Source of the DNA: an uncultured Bacilli bacterium
GTDB lineage: Bacteria > Bacillota_I > Bacilli_A > RF39 > UBA660
Length of the DNA stretch: 64,000 nucleotides
Reading direction: 5' to 3'
Assembly: GCA_910584305.1 (NCBI GenBank)
Contig: CAJTZW010000002.1
Location: 62,001 to 126,000, forward strand
In this document: in pieces, positions 43,245-52,163 of the stretch
Position numbering within the stretch: the stretch's first letter is position 1
Layout: every line of letters begins with the position of its first letter
Translations under genes and position numbers: made by a program
The notes under the pieces: generated by a model
Databases searched by the model: none
Seen by the model: the letters and a program-made list of their open reading frames with translations, nothing else
Told to the model about the DNA's origin: nothing

Positions 43245-43318
43245 AGTATCACCATATCACCATTATAAGCTATTATGTTATAAAATTACAAGTGGATTGC
43301 TTGTTAATCATGAACAAA

Positions 43319-43345
43319 AAAAATAGAAGAACCTCTTCTATTTTT
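43319..43345 (-). terminator. Terminator of the envelope operon
   Basis: Perfect twelve-base-pair stem AAAAATAGAAGA / TCTTCTATTTTT with a three-base loop overlapping the YtxH stop codon; the minus strand continues TTTGTTC. Confidence 0.8.
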
Positions 43346-43763
43346 CACCCTTTTTTTCTAATTTATTTAATACTTCTTTTGTTACTTCAATTGCTTTTTC
43401 ACGAATTGCTTCTGCAGAGCGCTCAACTACTGGTGTTCCCTTTTCGATTGCATAACTTACTAAATCTTCTGCTTTCTCTTGAATTTGTTTTGCTTTTTGT
43501 TTTGCAATTTTTAAGGCTTTTTCTTTATCTAAATCTTCTAATTCCTTTTTTATTTCATAAATCTTTGCTTCCATATTTTCTTTAACTTCTTTGGCATCAA
43601 TGTCTTTTACTTTTGTAAGTAATTCATCCATTTTCTTTTTTAATTCCATTCTAGTTTCACTTCCCTTTTTAGGAGCAAATAAAACTCCTAGTCCAGCTCC
43701 GATTGCTAATCCTGCAAATAATTTCCCTAATCCTTTTTTATTTTTATTCTTCTTCATTTTCAT
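43338..43763 (-). CDS. YtxH-domain protein
   Basis: 141 residues. After a basic start the YtxH helix is clear: LGKLFAGLAIGAGLGVLFAPKKG, a single membrane helix ending APKKGSETR, followed by a long amphipathic coiled coil (MELKKKMDELLTKVKDIDA and on). YtxH proteins are envelope stress-related in Bacilli; their biochemical role is unknown. It overlaps the DUF948-like gene by 20 bases. Last gene of a four-gene envelope operon. Confidence 0.88.
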   Translation of the reverse strand: MKMKKNKNKKGLGKLFAGLAIGAGLGVLFAPKKGSETRMELKKKMDELLTKVKDIDAKEVKENMEAKIYEIKKELEDLDKEKALKIAKQKAKQIQEKAEDLVSYAIEKGTPVVERSAEAIREKAIEVTKEVLNKLEKKGEK

Positions 43764-44046
43764 CTTCTCCTCCTTTTTTATGTTTAATTTTTTTAACTAA
43801 TGTTGTAAATCCATTTACAATGAATCCAAGAGCTTTATCACTTATATCTGAAATCATATCAGTTGTATTGTCAATTACATTAAATAGATTATCTAGTTTA
43901 TGAGATTTATCATTTAAATCATCCATAGTACGATTTACCTTATTTAAAGTAGTAATTGCCTTTACTGACAATACAATCAATACTACTAATAGTATAGCTC
44001 CTAAAGTATATAATATGATAGGAAATATTTCGTTAGCACATTCCAT
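43744..44046 (-). CDS. DUF948-like membrane protein
   Basis: 100 residues: one N-terminal membrane helix (IILYTLGAILLVVLIVLSVKAI), then helices of the kind LNKVNRTMDDLNDKSHKLDNL and VNGFTTLVKKIKHKK, ending in acidic EDENEEE. The layout is that of DUF948 proteins, which in Bacilli sit beside YtxH genes, as here. Its ATG shares its base with the stop of the gene upstream. Function unknown. Confidence 0.8.
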   Translation of the reverse strand: MECANEIFPIILYTLGAILLVVLIVLSVKAITTLNKVNRTMDDLNDKSHKLDNLFNVIDNTTDMISDISDKALGFIVNGFTTLVKKIKHKKGGEDENEEE

Positions 44047-44963
44047 TATTCTTCCTCCCTTTTCTCATACATAGAATCAATTAAATCAAACAACTCACTG
44101 TCATTCAAATTGCTCTCTTCGTTGGGGGTATCATCAACAGAATCCTCTTTGGTTTCTTCTCGTTCTTTTTTCTCTTCCTCAGCTTCATCTAATGGTTCAG
44201 CATCATTCATATATTGGTTTATTTCTTCTAATTTTTTCTTTTGTTCTTCTAGTTGACGTGCTAATTGTTCTGTATCATCATCTACTTCTGCTTTATCTAA
44301 TAAGATATTCTCTTCTAATTTTTCATAAGATTCATCTTTCTTTTCTGTTATCGTATCAAAATCCAATTCATTAAAGATATCCAATGCCTCTTGATTGGAA
44401 ACATCATATTTTGAATCTTCACCTATATCTGATAGGTCATCAAATAGTGTACTTTCTAAATCATCTTCTAGTATTCCATAAGCTTTATTACGAATATCAT
44501 CAACAGTAACATGTGATGATCTAGAATTTCTTGCAATGGCTCGACTACTATCTTTTTTTGTTGTAATGTCTTCCTTGCTATAATTTTTATCTAGAACTCC
44601 ATATACAGGTGAAATAATTGGAGATGGTTTAAATATCTTTTTAGGCTCTGGCTCTAGTGTAACTTTTGCTCCTTGGTAAGGCTCTTTCTTTTGCTCCTTT
44701 GGTGTGGCTTTAGGTTTCTCCTTTGCCTTTGGTTTTTCTAAATCATCAAAATCTTTATCATCAAAATATACTGGAAACACAAATTTTTCCTTATTCTCTT
44801 CTGTTTTCGATTCTGTTACTGTCATCACTGGTTCCCTTGCAACAACAGTCTCCCTTCTTGGTGTAGTAGTTTCTATTGTTCTCGTTTCTTTCTTTTGTGG
44901 TTTACTTTCCTCTTCCTCTACCTCTTCTGTAAATAAATTTTTCATTTTATCCAAAAATCCCAT
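44046..44963 (-). CDS. Acidic, mostly disordered protein with an amphipathic N-terminus
   Basis: 305 residues. It starts MGFLDKMKNLFTEEVEEEES, an N-terminal amphipathic helix followed by acid, like the membrane-binding start of SepF, but no SepF domain follows. The middle is proline- and lysine-rich and low-complexity; the C-terminal 90 residues are acidic with a coiled coil (LARQLEEQKKKLEEINQYM). A short ordered stretch is VDDIRNKAYGILEDDLEST. ATG 44963 has AGAGGTG. It may peripherally bind membrane and recruit division or wall proteins; inference only. Confidence 0.7.
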   Translation of the reverse strand: MGFLDKMKNLFTEEVEEEESKPQKKETRTIETTTPRRETVVAREPVMTVTESKTEENKEKFVFPVYFDDKDFDDLEKPKAKEKPKATPKEQKKEPYQGAKVTLEPEPKKIFKPSPIISPVYGVLDKNYSKEDITTKKDSSRAIARNSRSSHVTVDDIRNKAYGILEDDLESTLFDDLSDIGEDSKYDVSNQEALDIFNELDFDTITEKKDESYEKLEENILLDKAEVDDDTEQLARQLEEQKKKLEEINQYMNDAEPLDEAEEEKKEREETKEDSVDDTPNEESNLNDSELFDLIDSMYEKREEE

Positions 44964-44977
44964 ATAATTCACCTCTT

Positions 44978-45610
44978 TTATTGTTCTTCCTCTATTATTT
45001 CCTCACTATATTGTAAAAAGTTCTTCTCTTCTGTTTCCTCTCCGCCCTTATTTTTACTGAATTCTTCATATTTTTCCTCTTTATTTGTAAAATATTCTTC
45101 ATTCAACATAAGGCCGATAATATTATCATTAAATTTAATAGTAGATAAAATATACGATGCATTTAGTACTACTTCATTGATGTCTCTTTTTTCTACTAAT
45201 GCTTCTATTTTAGCATAATTATATACGAAATTTATCAAATATTTTCCATCTAACTTATTTATTTCTAAATATCCCTCTTTGTCACCATCTATCTTTCTCG
45301 AATAGTAAGCATCCTTCTTTTCTATATATTCAACTTTATTCTGGTAAAAATAATTCACAGCATCAATATATAAATAATAATAATTTCCATTCGAATATAA
45401 TTTATCATTTAGTTCATTGGTATCAATATACGATACACCTCTTGGAATATAATATTTATACCCTTTACCAATTCGATTATATAAAGTATTATCTTTAGAT
45501 AGCACTACGGAAACAATCGTATCAATATTCTCTGTATCAATACGTACTGCTGTGCATCCTGTCGTAACCGATAATACAATTATACTGATTATAATTGCTA
45601 ACTTTTTCAT
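44978..45610 (-). CDS. Uncharacterised lipoprotein
   Basis: 210 residues with a signal peptide and lipobox VTTGC (cysteine at 19). The mature part has a beta-rich middle (GYKYYIPRGVSYIDTNELND, NYYYLYIDAVNYFY) and an acidic, disordered tail. It resembles small Mollicutes/Bacilli lipoproteins that I cannot name. First gene of the envelope operon; GTGGTGAGC precedes the ATG. Anchored outside the cell. Confidence 0.75.
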   Translation of the reverse strand: MKKLAIIISIIVLSVTTGCTAVRIDTENIDTIVSVVLSKDNTLYNRIGKGYKYYIPRGVSYIDTNELNDKLYSNGNYYYLYIDAVNYFYQNKVEYIEKKDAYYSRKIDGDKEGYLEINKLDGKYLINFVYNYAKIEALVEKRDINEVVLNASYILSTIKFNDNIIGLMLNEEYFTNKEEKYEEFSKNKGGEETEEKNFLQYSEEIIEEEQ

Positions 45611-45694
45611 TGCTCACCACTCTTACTATGATTATATCAAATTTTTATTATTTAGAAAAGTTTTTTCAAATTCTCGTGTATAGTGAATGTATAG

Positions 45695-46327
45695 CTATTC
45701 TTTGGAAACTTCTACTTTATAAATAATACAACCTCTACTTACAAACTTCTCTTCATATTCTGTTTCAATATTATCAATAAATGTATCCTCGTGCAAATTT
45801 AAACTCATCTCATCGATATGATATCCATAATCGGTAAAAGATTTTATGGAAAATTCAAAAAGATTTCGATTATCTGTTTTTTGAATGATTGTCTTTTTAT
45901 CGCAAAAAATAGCATCATATTTTTTTAAGAAATCAACACTTGTAAGTCGTCTTCTTTCATGACGTGCTTTAGGCCATGGATCTGAAAAATTTAGATATAA
46001 GGCTGTAACATCTTTTTCAAACAATTCTTCAATATCATTTGCATCATATCGAATAAAACGTAAATTTGGTAAATCTACTTCCTCCAATTTTTGAATGGCA
46101 CGTACTAACACACTATCATATTTTTCAATGCCAATAAAATTAATTTCTGGATAACGTTTGGCATTTTCGATAATAAACCTCCCCTTACCCATACCAATTT
46201 CAATATGTATATCATGATTATTTCCAAAGAATTCTTGGAATCTTCCTCTATATATTTCTGGATTATGAATAACATAAGAAGAACATCCAATAATTTCATG
46301 TGCACCTTTTACATGTTTTAATCGCAT
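45695..46327 (-). CDS. trmB: tRNA (guanine-N7-)-methyltransferase
   Basis: Makes m7G46 in tRNA. 210 residues with a class I SAM fold: HIEIGMGKGRFIIENAKRYP (motif I), NFIGIEKYDSVLVRAIQKL, and the family hallmark LNFSDPWPKARHERRRLTS (motif IV and tRNA-binding arginines), then CIIYKVEVS. ATG 46327 gives the standard MRLKHVKGAHE. Single gene, divergent from nothing; hairpin upstream. Confidence 0.97.
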   Translation of the reverse strand: MRLKHVKGAHEIIGCSSYVIHNPEIYRGRFQEFFGNNHDIHIEIGMGKGRFIIENAKRYPEINFIGIEKYDSVLVRAIQKLEEVDLPNLRFIRYDANDIEELFEKDVTALYLNFSDPWPKARHERRRLTSVDFLKKYDAIFCDKKTIIQKTDNRNLFEFSIKSFTDYGYHIDEMSLNLHEDTFIDNIETEYEEKFVSRGCIIYKVEVSKE

Positions 46328-46377
46328 TAGTACCACCCAAAGTAATTATACCATGTATATTCCTCATTGTAAATCAA

Positions 46378-46408
46378 AGAAAAGACATGTATTTCTACAT
46401 GTTTTTAA
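46378..46408. terminator. Hairpin between trmB and the 211-residue membrane gene
   Basis: ACATGTA / TACATGT stem with a TTTC loop; T5 follows on the + strand and TTTTCTTTG on the minus strand. Confidence 0.65.
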
Positions 46409-46451
46409 GGTATTCATCAACTGCAATATCATTTACTGGTTTTTCTTCCAT

Positions 46452-47087
46452 CTAAGAGAAAGAAAAGATTAATGTTAATATTCCTAGGACAAGTATAATC
46501 AAAATTAATATTTCTATAGCAATTAGCACATATATTTTTTTATTACTAGTAAAATTGGTACCACTACTAACATTCATTCTATCTTTTCGGATTGCGAATA
46601 ATATAAAAGGAATCGCTCCTCCAAAAGTTATAATTGATATTACTGTTAATAAAATATAATGTTTTGTTCTTGCTTTATATAGTCTGTAAGAGCTTATCAA
46701 ATTTACTATGATATAAAATATCAAACATAGTATTACAATCCATGGAAAAATTATATTTTGAAGAAATATTCCGATTGCTAGCAACAATGCAACAAGTCCC
46801 AAGCTATAATGATTCCATGCTAATTTGGTTAATATACACATATTTATTAAAGGAACTACTGATAACCAGGGGTATTTTATATTTTTATCCTTTGCCATTT
46901 GATATAGAGCAGTTGATTTAAAAATATGTAATATTCCGAAGATGATTAACAAAAATAATATTACAGCGAGAAAAACTATTGCAATTTTCTCTAACATATA
47001 AAAAATTGTATCCATAATTTCTGCTATTACTTGAAAACCCTCCATCCACAACTGCATAATACCAATTTGTATAATTTTTATTCCCAT
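46452..47087 (-). CDS. Polytopic membrane protein of unknown function
   Basis: 211 residues with about five hydrophobic segments (IVFLAVILFLLIIFGILHIF, YPWLSVVPLINMCILTKLAW, LGLVALLLAIGIFLQNIIFP, and two more). PWLSVVPLINM recalls small DUF5684-like membrane proteins found near signal peptidases, but I would not assign it. Seven bases after the upstream gene, so it shares that transcript. Last of the surface island. Confidence 0.7.
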   Translation of the reverse strand: MGIKIIQIGIMQLWMEGFQVIAEIMDTIFYMLEKIAIVFLAVILFLLIIFGILHIFKSTALYQMAKDKNIKYPWLSVVPLINMCILTKLAWNHYSLGLVALLLAIGIFLQNIIFPWIVILCLIFYIIVNLISSYRLYKARTKHYILLTVISIITFGGAIPFILFAIRKDRMNVSSGTNFTSNKKIYVLIAIEILILIILVLGILTLIFSFS

Positions 47088-47094
47088 AGTCCTC

Positions 47095-48030
47095 TTATCT
47101 CTCTGTCCCCAGTTTTTGTCTAGAATTATCTAAACATGAGCCATGCTCATAATTAGCAAAATATTCATTATATGCATCTGCAATTGTTTTTGTGGTTACT
47201 TTTATTGGGTTTGGATCAAATGTACCATCATTTTGTAATGTATATGTATAAGTAGCGTCAATAGGATAGTCTTCTTTTATATCGTTATAATTTAAAACAT
47301 CATCTAGCGTTGGGTTATTTAAAGTTTCACCACAACTGTTACCCATCGCTAAATCATATTTTGGTAAATATACAATTAACCCTTGATCAATACGTGTCAT
47401 TTCTATTATGAATTGATTATCTTTTAATTGAACTGATGGATGATCAGAAGAGCCAAAAGCAATCATCATATTGGGCCATATTGTATTTGTCTTATGATAC
47501 ACTTCCCCATTATCGTTAATAAATGATATATATTCATCGGTTCGTTCTGGTGCATGTTGTCTTCGGTATAATAAAGTTTTTCCAGCAAGATCAATATAGA
47601 TCGAACAGGTGGGGTCATATCCACACCATATTTTATCTTCTTCAATGAACTGATCATTTACATATAACTTATAGCCGATTTGATTCATATTAGAATCTAT
47701 AGAAATATTTTCTAACTTTACTGTAAAGTCATCATTTAGGTGGTAAGATACCGTGACAAGGTCTTGTACCATTTCCATATTATAAGTTATATTATCTTCT
47801 GTAGTTACCTGCCCTTCTATTTCTGTCGTAATACTGTTCCCACTATCTTTGTTTTCTACTTCATCACTATCATCCTCGGGTTCCTTTATCTCTTTTTCAG
47901 AAAGTACGCCGTCTTTATCTACTTGATTTTCCTTTTCAATCGGTTTCTTATTTGCTATATAGTATCCTCCAATACATACTAATATTATAATGAATACAAC
48001 TAATATATATTTTTCTAATTTATCATGCAT
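47095..48030 (-). CDS. Membrane-anchored surface protein sharing its anchor with a neighbour
   Basis: 311 residues. One N-terminal membrane helix (ILVVFIIILVCIGGYYIANK), the linker KPIEKENQVDK, an acidic low-complexity stretch, then an extracytoplasmic beta-rich domain from about residue 85 (YNMEMVQDLVTVSYHLNDDF). Four cysteines in the ectodomain could form disulfides. The anchor and linker are coded by a 65-bp stretch identical in the next gene. No enzyme motif; probably a surface-exposed binding or sensor domain. Confidence 0.75.
   Translation of the reverse strand: MHDKLEKYILVVFIIILVCIGGYYIANKKPIEKENQVDKDGVLSEKEIKEPEDDSDEVENKDSGNSITTEIEGQVTTEDNITYNMEMVQDLVTVSYHLNDDFTVKLENISIDSNMNQIGYKLYVNDQFIEEDKIWCGYDPTCSIYIDLAGKTLLYRRQHAPERTDEYISFINDNGEVYHKTNTIWPNMMIAFGSSDHPSVQLKDNQFIIEMTRIDQGLIVYLPKYDLAMGNSCGETLNNPTLDDVLNYNDIKEDYPIDATYTYTLQNDGTFDPNPIKVTTKTIADAYNEYFANYEHGSCLDNSRQKLGTER
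47912..47976. repeat. 65-bp direct repeat, copy 1
   Basis: Identical over 65 bases to 49525-49589; it encodes the end of the membrane anchor and the linker (GGYYIANKKPIEKENQVDK) in the 311-residue gene. Confidence 0.95.
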
Positions 48031-48053
48031 AAAAAACTCCTCTTAAACTATTT

Positions 48054-49658
48054 TTATGAACAATATTCATTAACACTCTTAAATTCCTCATCTATGATAA
48101 ATTTTTTAAGTGTAGTATCATATTTAATTTCACCAAAAGTTGCCATTTCTCCTTCATACCACCATCTATCACAGTTTTTCGTATACAAAAGTTTTGTATC
48201 TATATTTTCTCTATCAATAGCAATGTCTTCTAGCTCAAACACTTTTTTACCATTTGCATCATAAATGAACAAGCTTTCAAACACTGGACCTGTGGTGCTA
48301 CCAGTATAAAGTACTACCACTAAATATGAATCATTAAACGTATAAAAACTGGGGCTCCCACTTATATCGTCTAAGTAGAGCCTAATCCAGTAACCACCTC
48401 CTACTAATTCAAACGGTAAACTATTTTCTCCTATAGTAGCAGTCATATGAACGATTATTTTACTTTCATTATATAACGGATATTCCCAGTAATCACACAT
48501 TATATATTCGCTTAGAATTGCATCATAATTTTCTAAAGTAGCAGTTGCTACATAAGTCCCATCACTTTGTTTTTTAAAGTATTTTGATTGTTCAATATCA
48601 TAGGTTGGGGGCGACATTTCACCTGGGAGGATTTCTTGGACGTTTTTTTTGCATTGTGACTTGTCGAATGTTTCTTTTGTATGATCTACTAATTTGACTG
48701 GGATTTGTCCTTCTTCATAATGAGATGTATATATATATTTTACATTATTACTACTACTTGTACTATCACTATTGCTTATATTATTACTCTCATTCTCATT
48801 TATATCATTACCCTCATTTTCATTGGTATTTGTACTACTTGAATCTAAATTCACTATATCATATACATAATATTTACCATTATCATTTTTCTTAAATTGA
48901 TATTCTAATCGATTAAATAATTCTATATTTTCTTCTGTCAGCTTAAAATTGTCCTCAGATTCATAAACCGTTTTAATAAATCCATCTTCATATCTTGCAT
49001 ATTCATTGTTTTGTGCATCATGAAGTACATATACAACGGAAACAGTTATTATGCTCTCTGTTTCTTGATAATCATAGATAAAATTTTCTATAGCATAAGG
49101 GCCATACATTCCGCCACAATTCGTAGATAAAACGTATATATCCAATGATGGGATATATTCAAAGAATGGACAGTCACCCATATGATTTGAGAAACTAGCA
49201 ATATCACGATTAAAAATTTCTTGATAGCTACTTCTTAGACTTTCTTTGGTTAGGTATTTGTAATAACTTGGATTAGCAAGAGATTGAATAGACTTTTGAT
49301 CACTACTACTTTCTTTAGAAATCATTTCTTCTGTAAGATCATCTACCATATTCTCATAATTAAATTTGAGTAGTAGATTTAATCTTTGCTCATCTGTATA
49401 TTGTGATAGACTTCCTAATTCTAATGGTGTAACAGAAGAATTATACGCTTGCATATCTCCACCAACAACTTCAAATAATTGTTTTACTTCTTCATTTTTA
49501 ATTTCTTTTTCAGAGAATACTTCCTCTTTATCTACTTGATTTTCCTTTTCAATCGGTTTCTTATTTGCTATATAGTATCCTCCAATACAGATTCCTACTA
49601 CTAACAATATTCCTAGTATAATTATAACTTTCTTATGCTCTTTCATTTCATTCAGCAT
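48054..49658 (-). CDS. Large membrane-anchored surface protein with Ser/Asn-rich linker
   Basis: 534 residues: N-terminal anchor (VIIILGILLVVGICIGGYYI) and the repeated linker KPIEKENQVDK, a first ectodomain (about 60-270), a Ser/Asn/Glu low-complexity spacer (about 276-310; SSSTNTNENEGNDINEN), and a second domain (about 315-534) ending in CDRWWYEGEMATFGEIKYD. Cysteines occur in pairs. Signal for surface exposure by topology only. GGAGGAAAATATA precedes the ATG. No known enzyme domain. Confidence 0.75.
   Translation of the reverse strand: MLNEMKEHKKVIIILGILLVVGICIGGYYIANKKPIEKENQVDKEEVFSEKEIKNEEVKQLFEVVGGDMQAYNSSVTPLELGSLSQYTDEQRLNLLLKFNYENMVDDLTEEMISKESSSDQKSIQSLANPSYYKYLTKESLRSSYQEIFNRDIASFSNHMGDCPFFEYIPSLDIYVLSTNCGGMYGPYAIENFIYDYQETESIITVSVVYVLHDAQNNEYARYEDGFIKTVYESEDNFKLTEENIELFNRLEYQFKKNDNGKYYVYDIVNLDSSSTNTNENEGNDINENESNNISNSDSTSSSNNVKYIYTSHYEEGQIPVKLVDHTKETFDKSQCKKNVQEILPGEMSPPTYDIEQSKYFKKQSDGTYVATATLENYDAILSEYIMCDYWEYPLYNESKIIVHMTATIGENSLPFELVGGGYWIRLYLDDISGSPSFYTFNDSYLVVVLYTGSTTGPVFESLFIYDANGKKVFELEDIAIDRENIDTKLLYTKNCDRWWYEGEMATFGEIKYDTTLKKFIIDEEFKSVNEYCS
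49525..49589. repeat. 65-bp direct repeat, copy 2
   Basis: Identical over 65 bases to 47912-47976, encoding the same anchor end and linker in the 534-residue gene. DNA-level identity means recent duplication, recombination or conversion rather than convergent protein sequence. Confidence 0.95.
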
Positions 49659-49720
49659 TATATTTTCCTCCTAAGTTTGAATAGTATCATTTGTTCTCTC
49701 TGTCGGTCACATTATATATT

Positions 49721-50254
49721 CTACCCTTGCTTTGATAAAAATAAATATACACCTAAAACTATCATTGCCATCAATACAAAATATCCAAGAATAAATATAA
49801 CCCATTTTAACCAATATTTGTCATTTATTTTTTCAATTTCTTTACTTAACATAGGAATATCATGTTCATTTAAAGTTTGAAATAGGCCATCTTTAATATT
49901 AGCGTAATAATTTTGCCCTGCTTGGGAATTATTATATTTCGAATGAATGTAATCTGTCGCTTTCATCAATGGATTTATTACAAATGCTTTAATGAGTAAT
50001 TCATTATTTGTGATATCGAACTTAAAACCCCAATGTCCTGTATATCTAATGTGAAGTCCCATATATCTAATATTCGTATTAGGAGGGCCAGATATAGGCA
50101 TATATGTTTTTCCACTCTGGTGTGCTATATAATACATTTTCTCACTATCATAGTTAAAATGATTGTCCTCTAAATATTGATTTACTATATCTTTTACTAA
50201 TTCTGTTTTGGTATATTCATCAATACCAAACTTAAAAACGGAAATCCTACTCAT
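49721..50254 (-). CDS. Tail-anchored protein of unknown function
   Basis: 177 residues with a soluble N-terminal domain (FKFGIDEYTKTELVKDIVNQ, SGKTYMPISGPPNTNIRYMG, RYTGHWGFKFDITNNELLIK) and a C-terminal membrane helix (WVIFILGYFVLMAMIVLGVYLF) with a short KQG tail. The soluble part would face the cytoplasm. AGGGAGTTAC precedes the ATG. Part of the surface island, probably same transcript. No family recognised. Confidence 0.7.
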   Translation of the reverse strand: MSRISVFKFGIDEYTKTELVKDIVNQYLEDNHFNYDSEKMYYIAHQSGKTYMPISGPPNTNIRYMGLHIRYTGHWGFKFDITNNELLIKAFVINPLMKATDYIHSKYNNSQAGQNYYANIKDGLFQTLNEHDIPMLSKEIEKINDKYWLKWVIFILGYFVLMAMIVLGVYLFLSKQG

Positions 50255-50295
50255 TTGTAACTCCCTTATTTATCAAAATTCTATATATATAACTA

Positions 50296-51816
50296 TTATA
50301 CTCTATTAAAATGATTTTTTCGTTTTGTAAAGAAGTATCCTATTATCACTATTATACCACAAATACCAGCAACTCCCATACCAACTCCTGTTTTTGGATT
50401 TTCTACTGTTGTTTCAACATTTGTAGCATCCTGTTTTGATTCTTCTTTATTCATAATTTCTGCCTTTGGTACTTCTGGATTCTGTATATTTGTATGATAA
50501 GAACTAATTCCATTATCAATATTTATCTTTAAATCAGAATAATATTCTATATCTTTTCCCTCATTAGTTTTATATACTTTGTTGTTATATTCTATACCAT
50601 CTTTCTGTAATGATAAATTATTACTATCTATTGTATTTAACCAATTTCTAAAGTCTTGTGTATTATAATGTAATATTTCAGATACATAATTCAATACATA
50701 ACTATTGGATACATTTCCTAAAACATAGTATGTTTCTTCTGAAGAAGCACTTGCTGATACAATACCATCTTTATATGTATAAGTCATCGTATATATTTTA
50801 TCATCCTTTTGTGTACTAACTGTAATTATATTATCATTTGCTACTACATTTAAATTATATAAAGAACTTAATGAATCTTCTTCATTACTCGTCATCTTTT
50901 CTACCAATTGTTCCCATTTAGTAGAATATATATCCCAATCGAAATCTACATATAATGACCCAATATCATTTGCCTTTACAACCATAACATCAGATAAATC
51001 ACGATATAAGCCATCTTCATTTTCATATGTTGTATAAATATAATAGTATGCATTGGCAACAATATCTAAATCGTAGTTCCATTCATTGTCGTCATCTGCA
51101 ACTCGAAATACTTTACCTTCATGCGTTTTAGCATACTCCATTAAACTCGTTAATGAATCTGATGTATTATAAGCTAATTTAGATAACAACTCATTATCAT
51201 TGATAATTCCAACCTTTATATTTAATGTATGACTACCTGTATTTCCGTCATTGGGGAATAGTTCAAACACAAACGCTCTATTAGACGAAGCAAATAAAGA
51301 TACATTATAACGCTCTCCTAAATTTGGTAAATCCGGACGTGCTACCTTAATAGGTTCCTTAGTAATCTCACAATAATTATGAAATCCTTCCTGATGGGAT
51401 TTTACAACATATGCATAGTTATATTCTGAAAGCATATACCAATCATTATCTACACTAATATGCCCTTTCTCATATATTCTCCCATCTAATTCTACAGAAT
51501 ACCAATTATCCATAAGAGACTTATCTGAGTTCCAAAGATCATCATTGCAACCATCTTCTTCACTCCACTCCAATGTTGGCATTTCATCATTCCCATTTAC
51601 AAACTTAACATAGTAGTTTGCATCCTCTTCCTCTTCCATTCCATTTAGTATCATATTTAGGTCGAAATAGGTACCACTATGAGCAACATCTACAGAAATA
51701 CTATACCCATCATTATCTACTGTTTTCACATATTCAGTTTCTTCTGCATTTACATTTGAAGTAAATATTCCAAATGTAAGTATAATTAATAACCATTTTA
51801 AATTATTTTTCATCAT
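50296..51816 (-). CDS. Putative sortase-anchored surface protein with NPKTG motif
   Basis: 506 residues. Signal peptide (KNNLKWLLIILTFGIFTSNVNAEE), a long beta-rich ectodomain, and a C-terminal wall-sorting signal: NPKTG, then GVGMGVAGICGIIVIIGYFF and a basic KRKNHFNRV tail. The pattern is xPxTG with Asn in place of Leu. No sortase gene lies in the window. It begins about 30 bases after the small anchored gene, behind AAGGAGA, so it is probably driven by the G-tract promoter at 52164-52195. Ligand or role unknown. Confidence 0.85.
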   Translation of the reverse strand: MMKNNLKWLLIILTFGIFTSNVNAEETEYVKTVDNDGYSISVDVAHSGTYFDLNMILNGMEEEEDANYYVKFVNGNDEMPTLEWSEEDGCNDDLWNSDKSLMDNWYSVELDGRIYEKGHISVDNDWYMLSEYNYAYVVKSHQEGFHNYCEITKEPIKVARPDLPNLGERYNVSLFASSNRAFVFELFPNDGNTGSHTLNIKVGIINDNELLSKLAYNTSDSLTSLMEYAKTHEGKVFRVADDDNEWNYDLDIVANAYYYIYTTYENEDGLYRDLSDVMVVKANDIGSLYVDFDWDIYSTKWEQLVEKMTSNEEDSLSSLYNLNVVANDNIITVSTQKDDKIYTMTYTYKDGIVSASASSEETYYVLGNVSNSYVLNYVSEILHYNTQDFRNWLNTIDSNNLSLQKDGIEYNNKVYKTNEGKDIEYYSDLKINIDNGISSYHTNIQNPEVPKAEIMNKEESKQDATNVETTVENPKTGVGMGVAGICGIIVIIGYFFTKRKNHFNRV

Positions 51817-51846
51817 TTTTCTCCTTCTTATTTATCTTTTTCAATA

Positions 51847-52134
51847 TTATTCACATGTTCCAGTCGTATTTTCACTAAACCATGCTTTAAACTGATTCAT
51901 GTATTCTTCCACACCAATTTGCTTTGCTATCTCTTTTTGACCGTCTAGGTCATAAGTTATTCCAACTGCAGTATATCCCGTAATTGTATTATCATTATAC
52001 ATAATGGTAATATTTCCTTCCGCTGATTTACAAACTAATTTTTCTGATGTTTTAGAAACAAAGAAAAATACTGCTACACATAGAATTACAGCTATTGCTG
52101 TTATTCCTCCTATTATCGTTAATATTTTTTTCAT
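51847..52134 (-). CDS. Small membrane-anchored protein under the G-tract promoter
   Basis: 95 residues: basic start, one membrane helix (LTIIGGITAIAVILCVAVFFFV), and a small outside domain (CKSAEGNITIMYNDNTITGY ... ENTTGTCE) with two cysteines likely forming a disulfide. ATG 52134 follows a strong AAAGGAGGAG; the upstream extension overlaps the promoter. It is the first gene after the phase-variable-looking promoter and leads into the NPKTG surface protein. Confidence 0.8.
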   Translation of the reverse strand: MKKILTIIGGITAIAVILCVAVFFFVSKTSEKLVCKSAEGNITIMYNDNTITGYTAVGITYDLDGQKEIAKQIGVEEYMNQFKAWFSENTTGTCE

Positions 52135-52163
52135 TGTATACTCCTCCTTTATTATACAATATA

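Noticed and set aside
46395..46451. 18-codon frame starting directly after the stop of the 211-residue membrane gene
   Set aside because: No ribosome site, ends in the terminator hairpin and is too short to support on its own.
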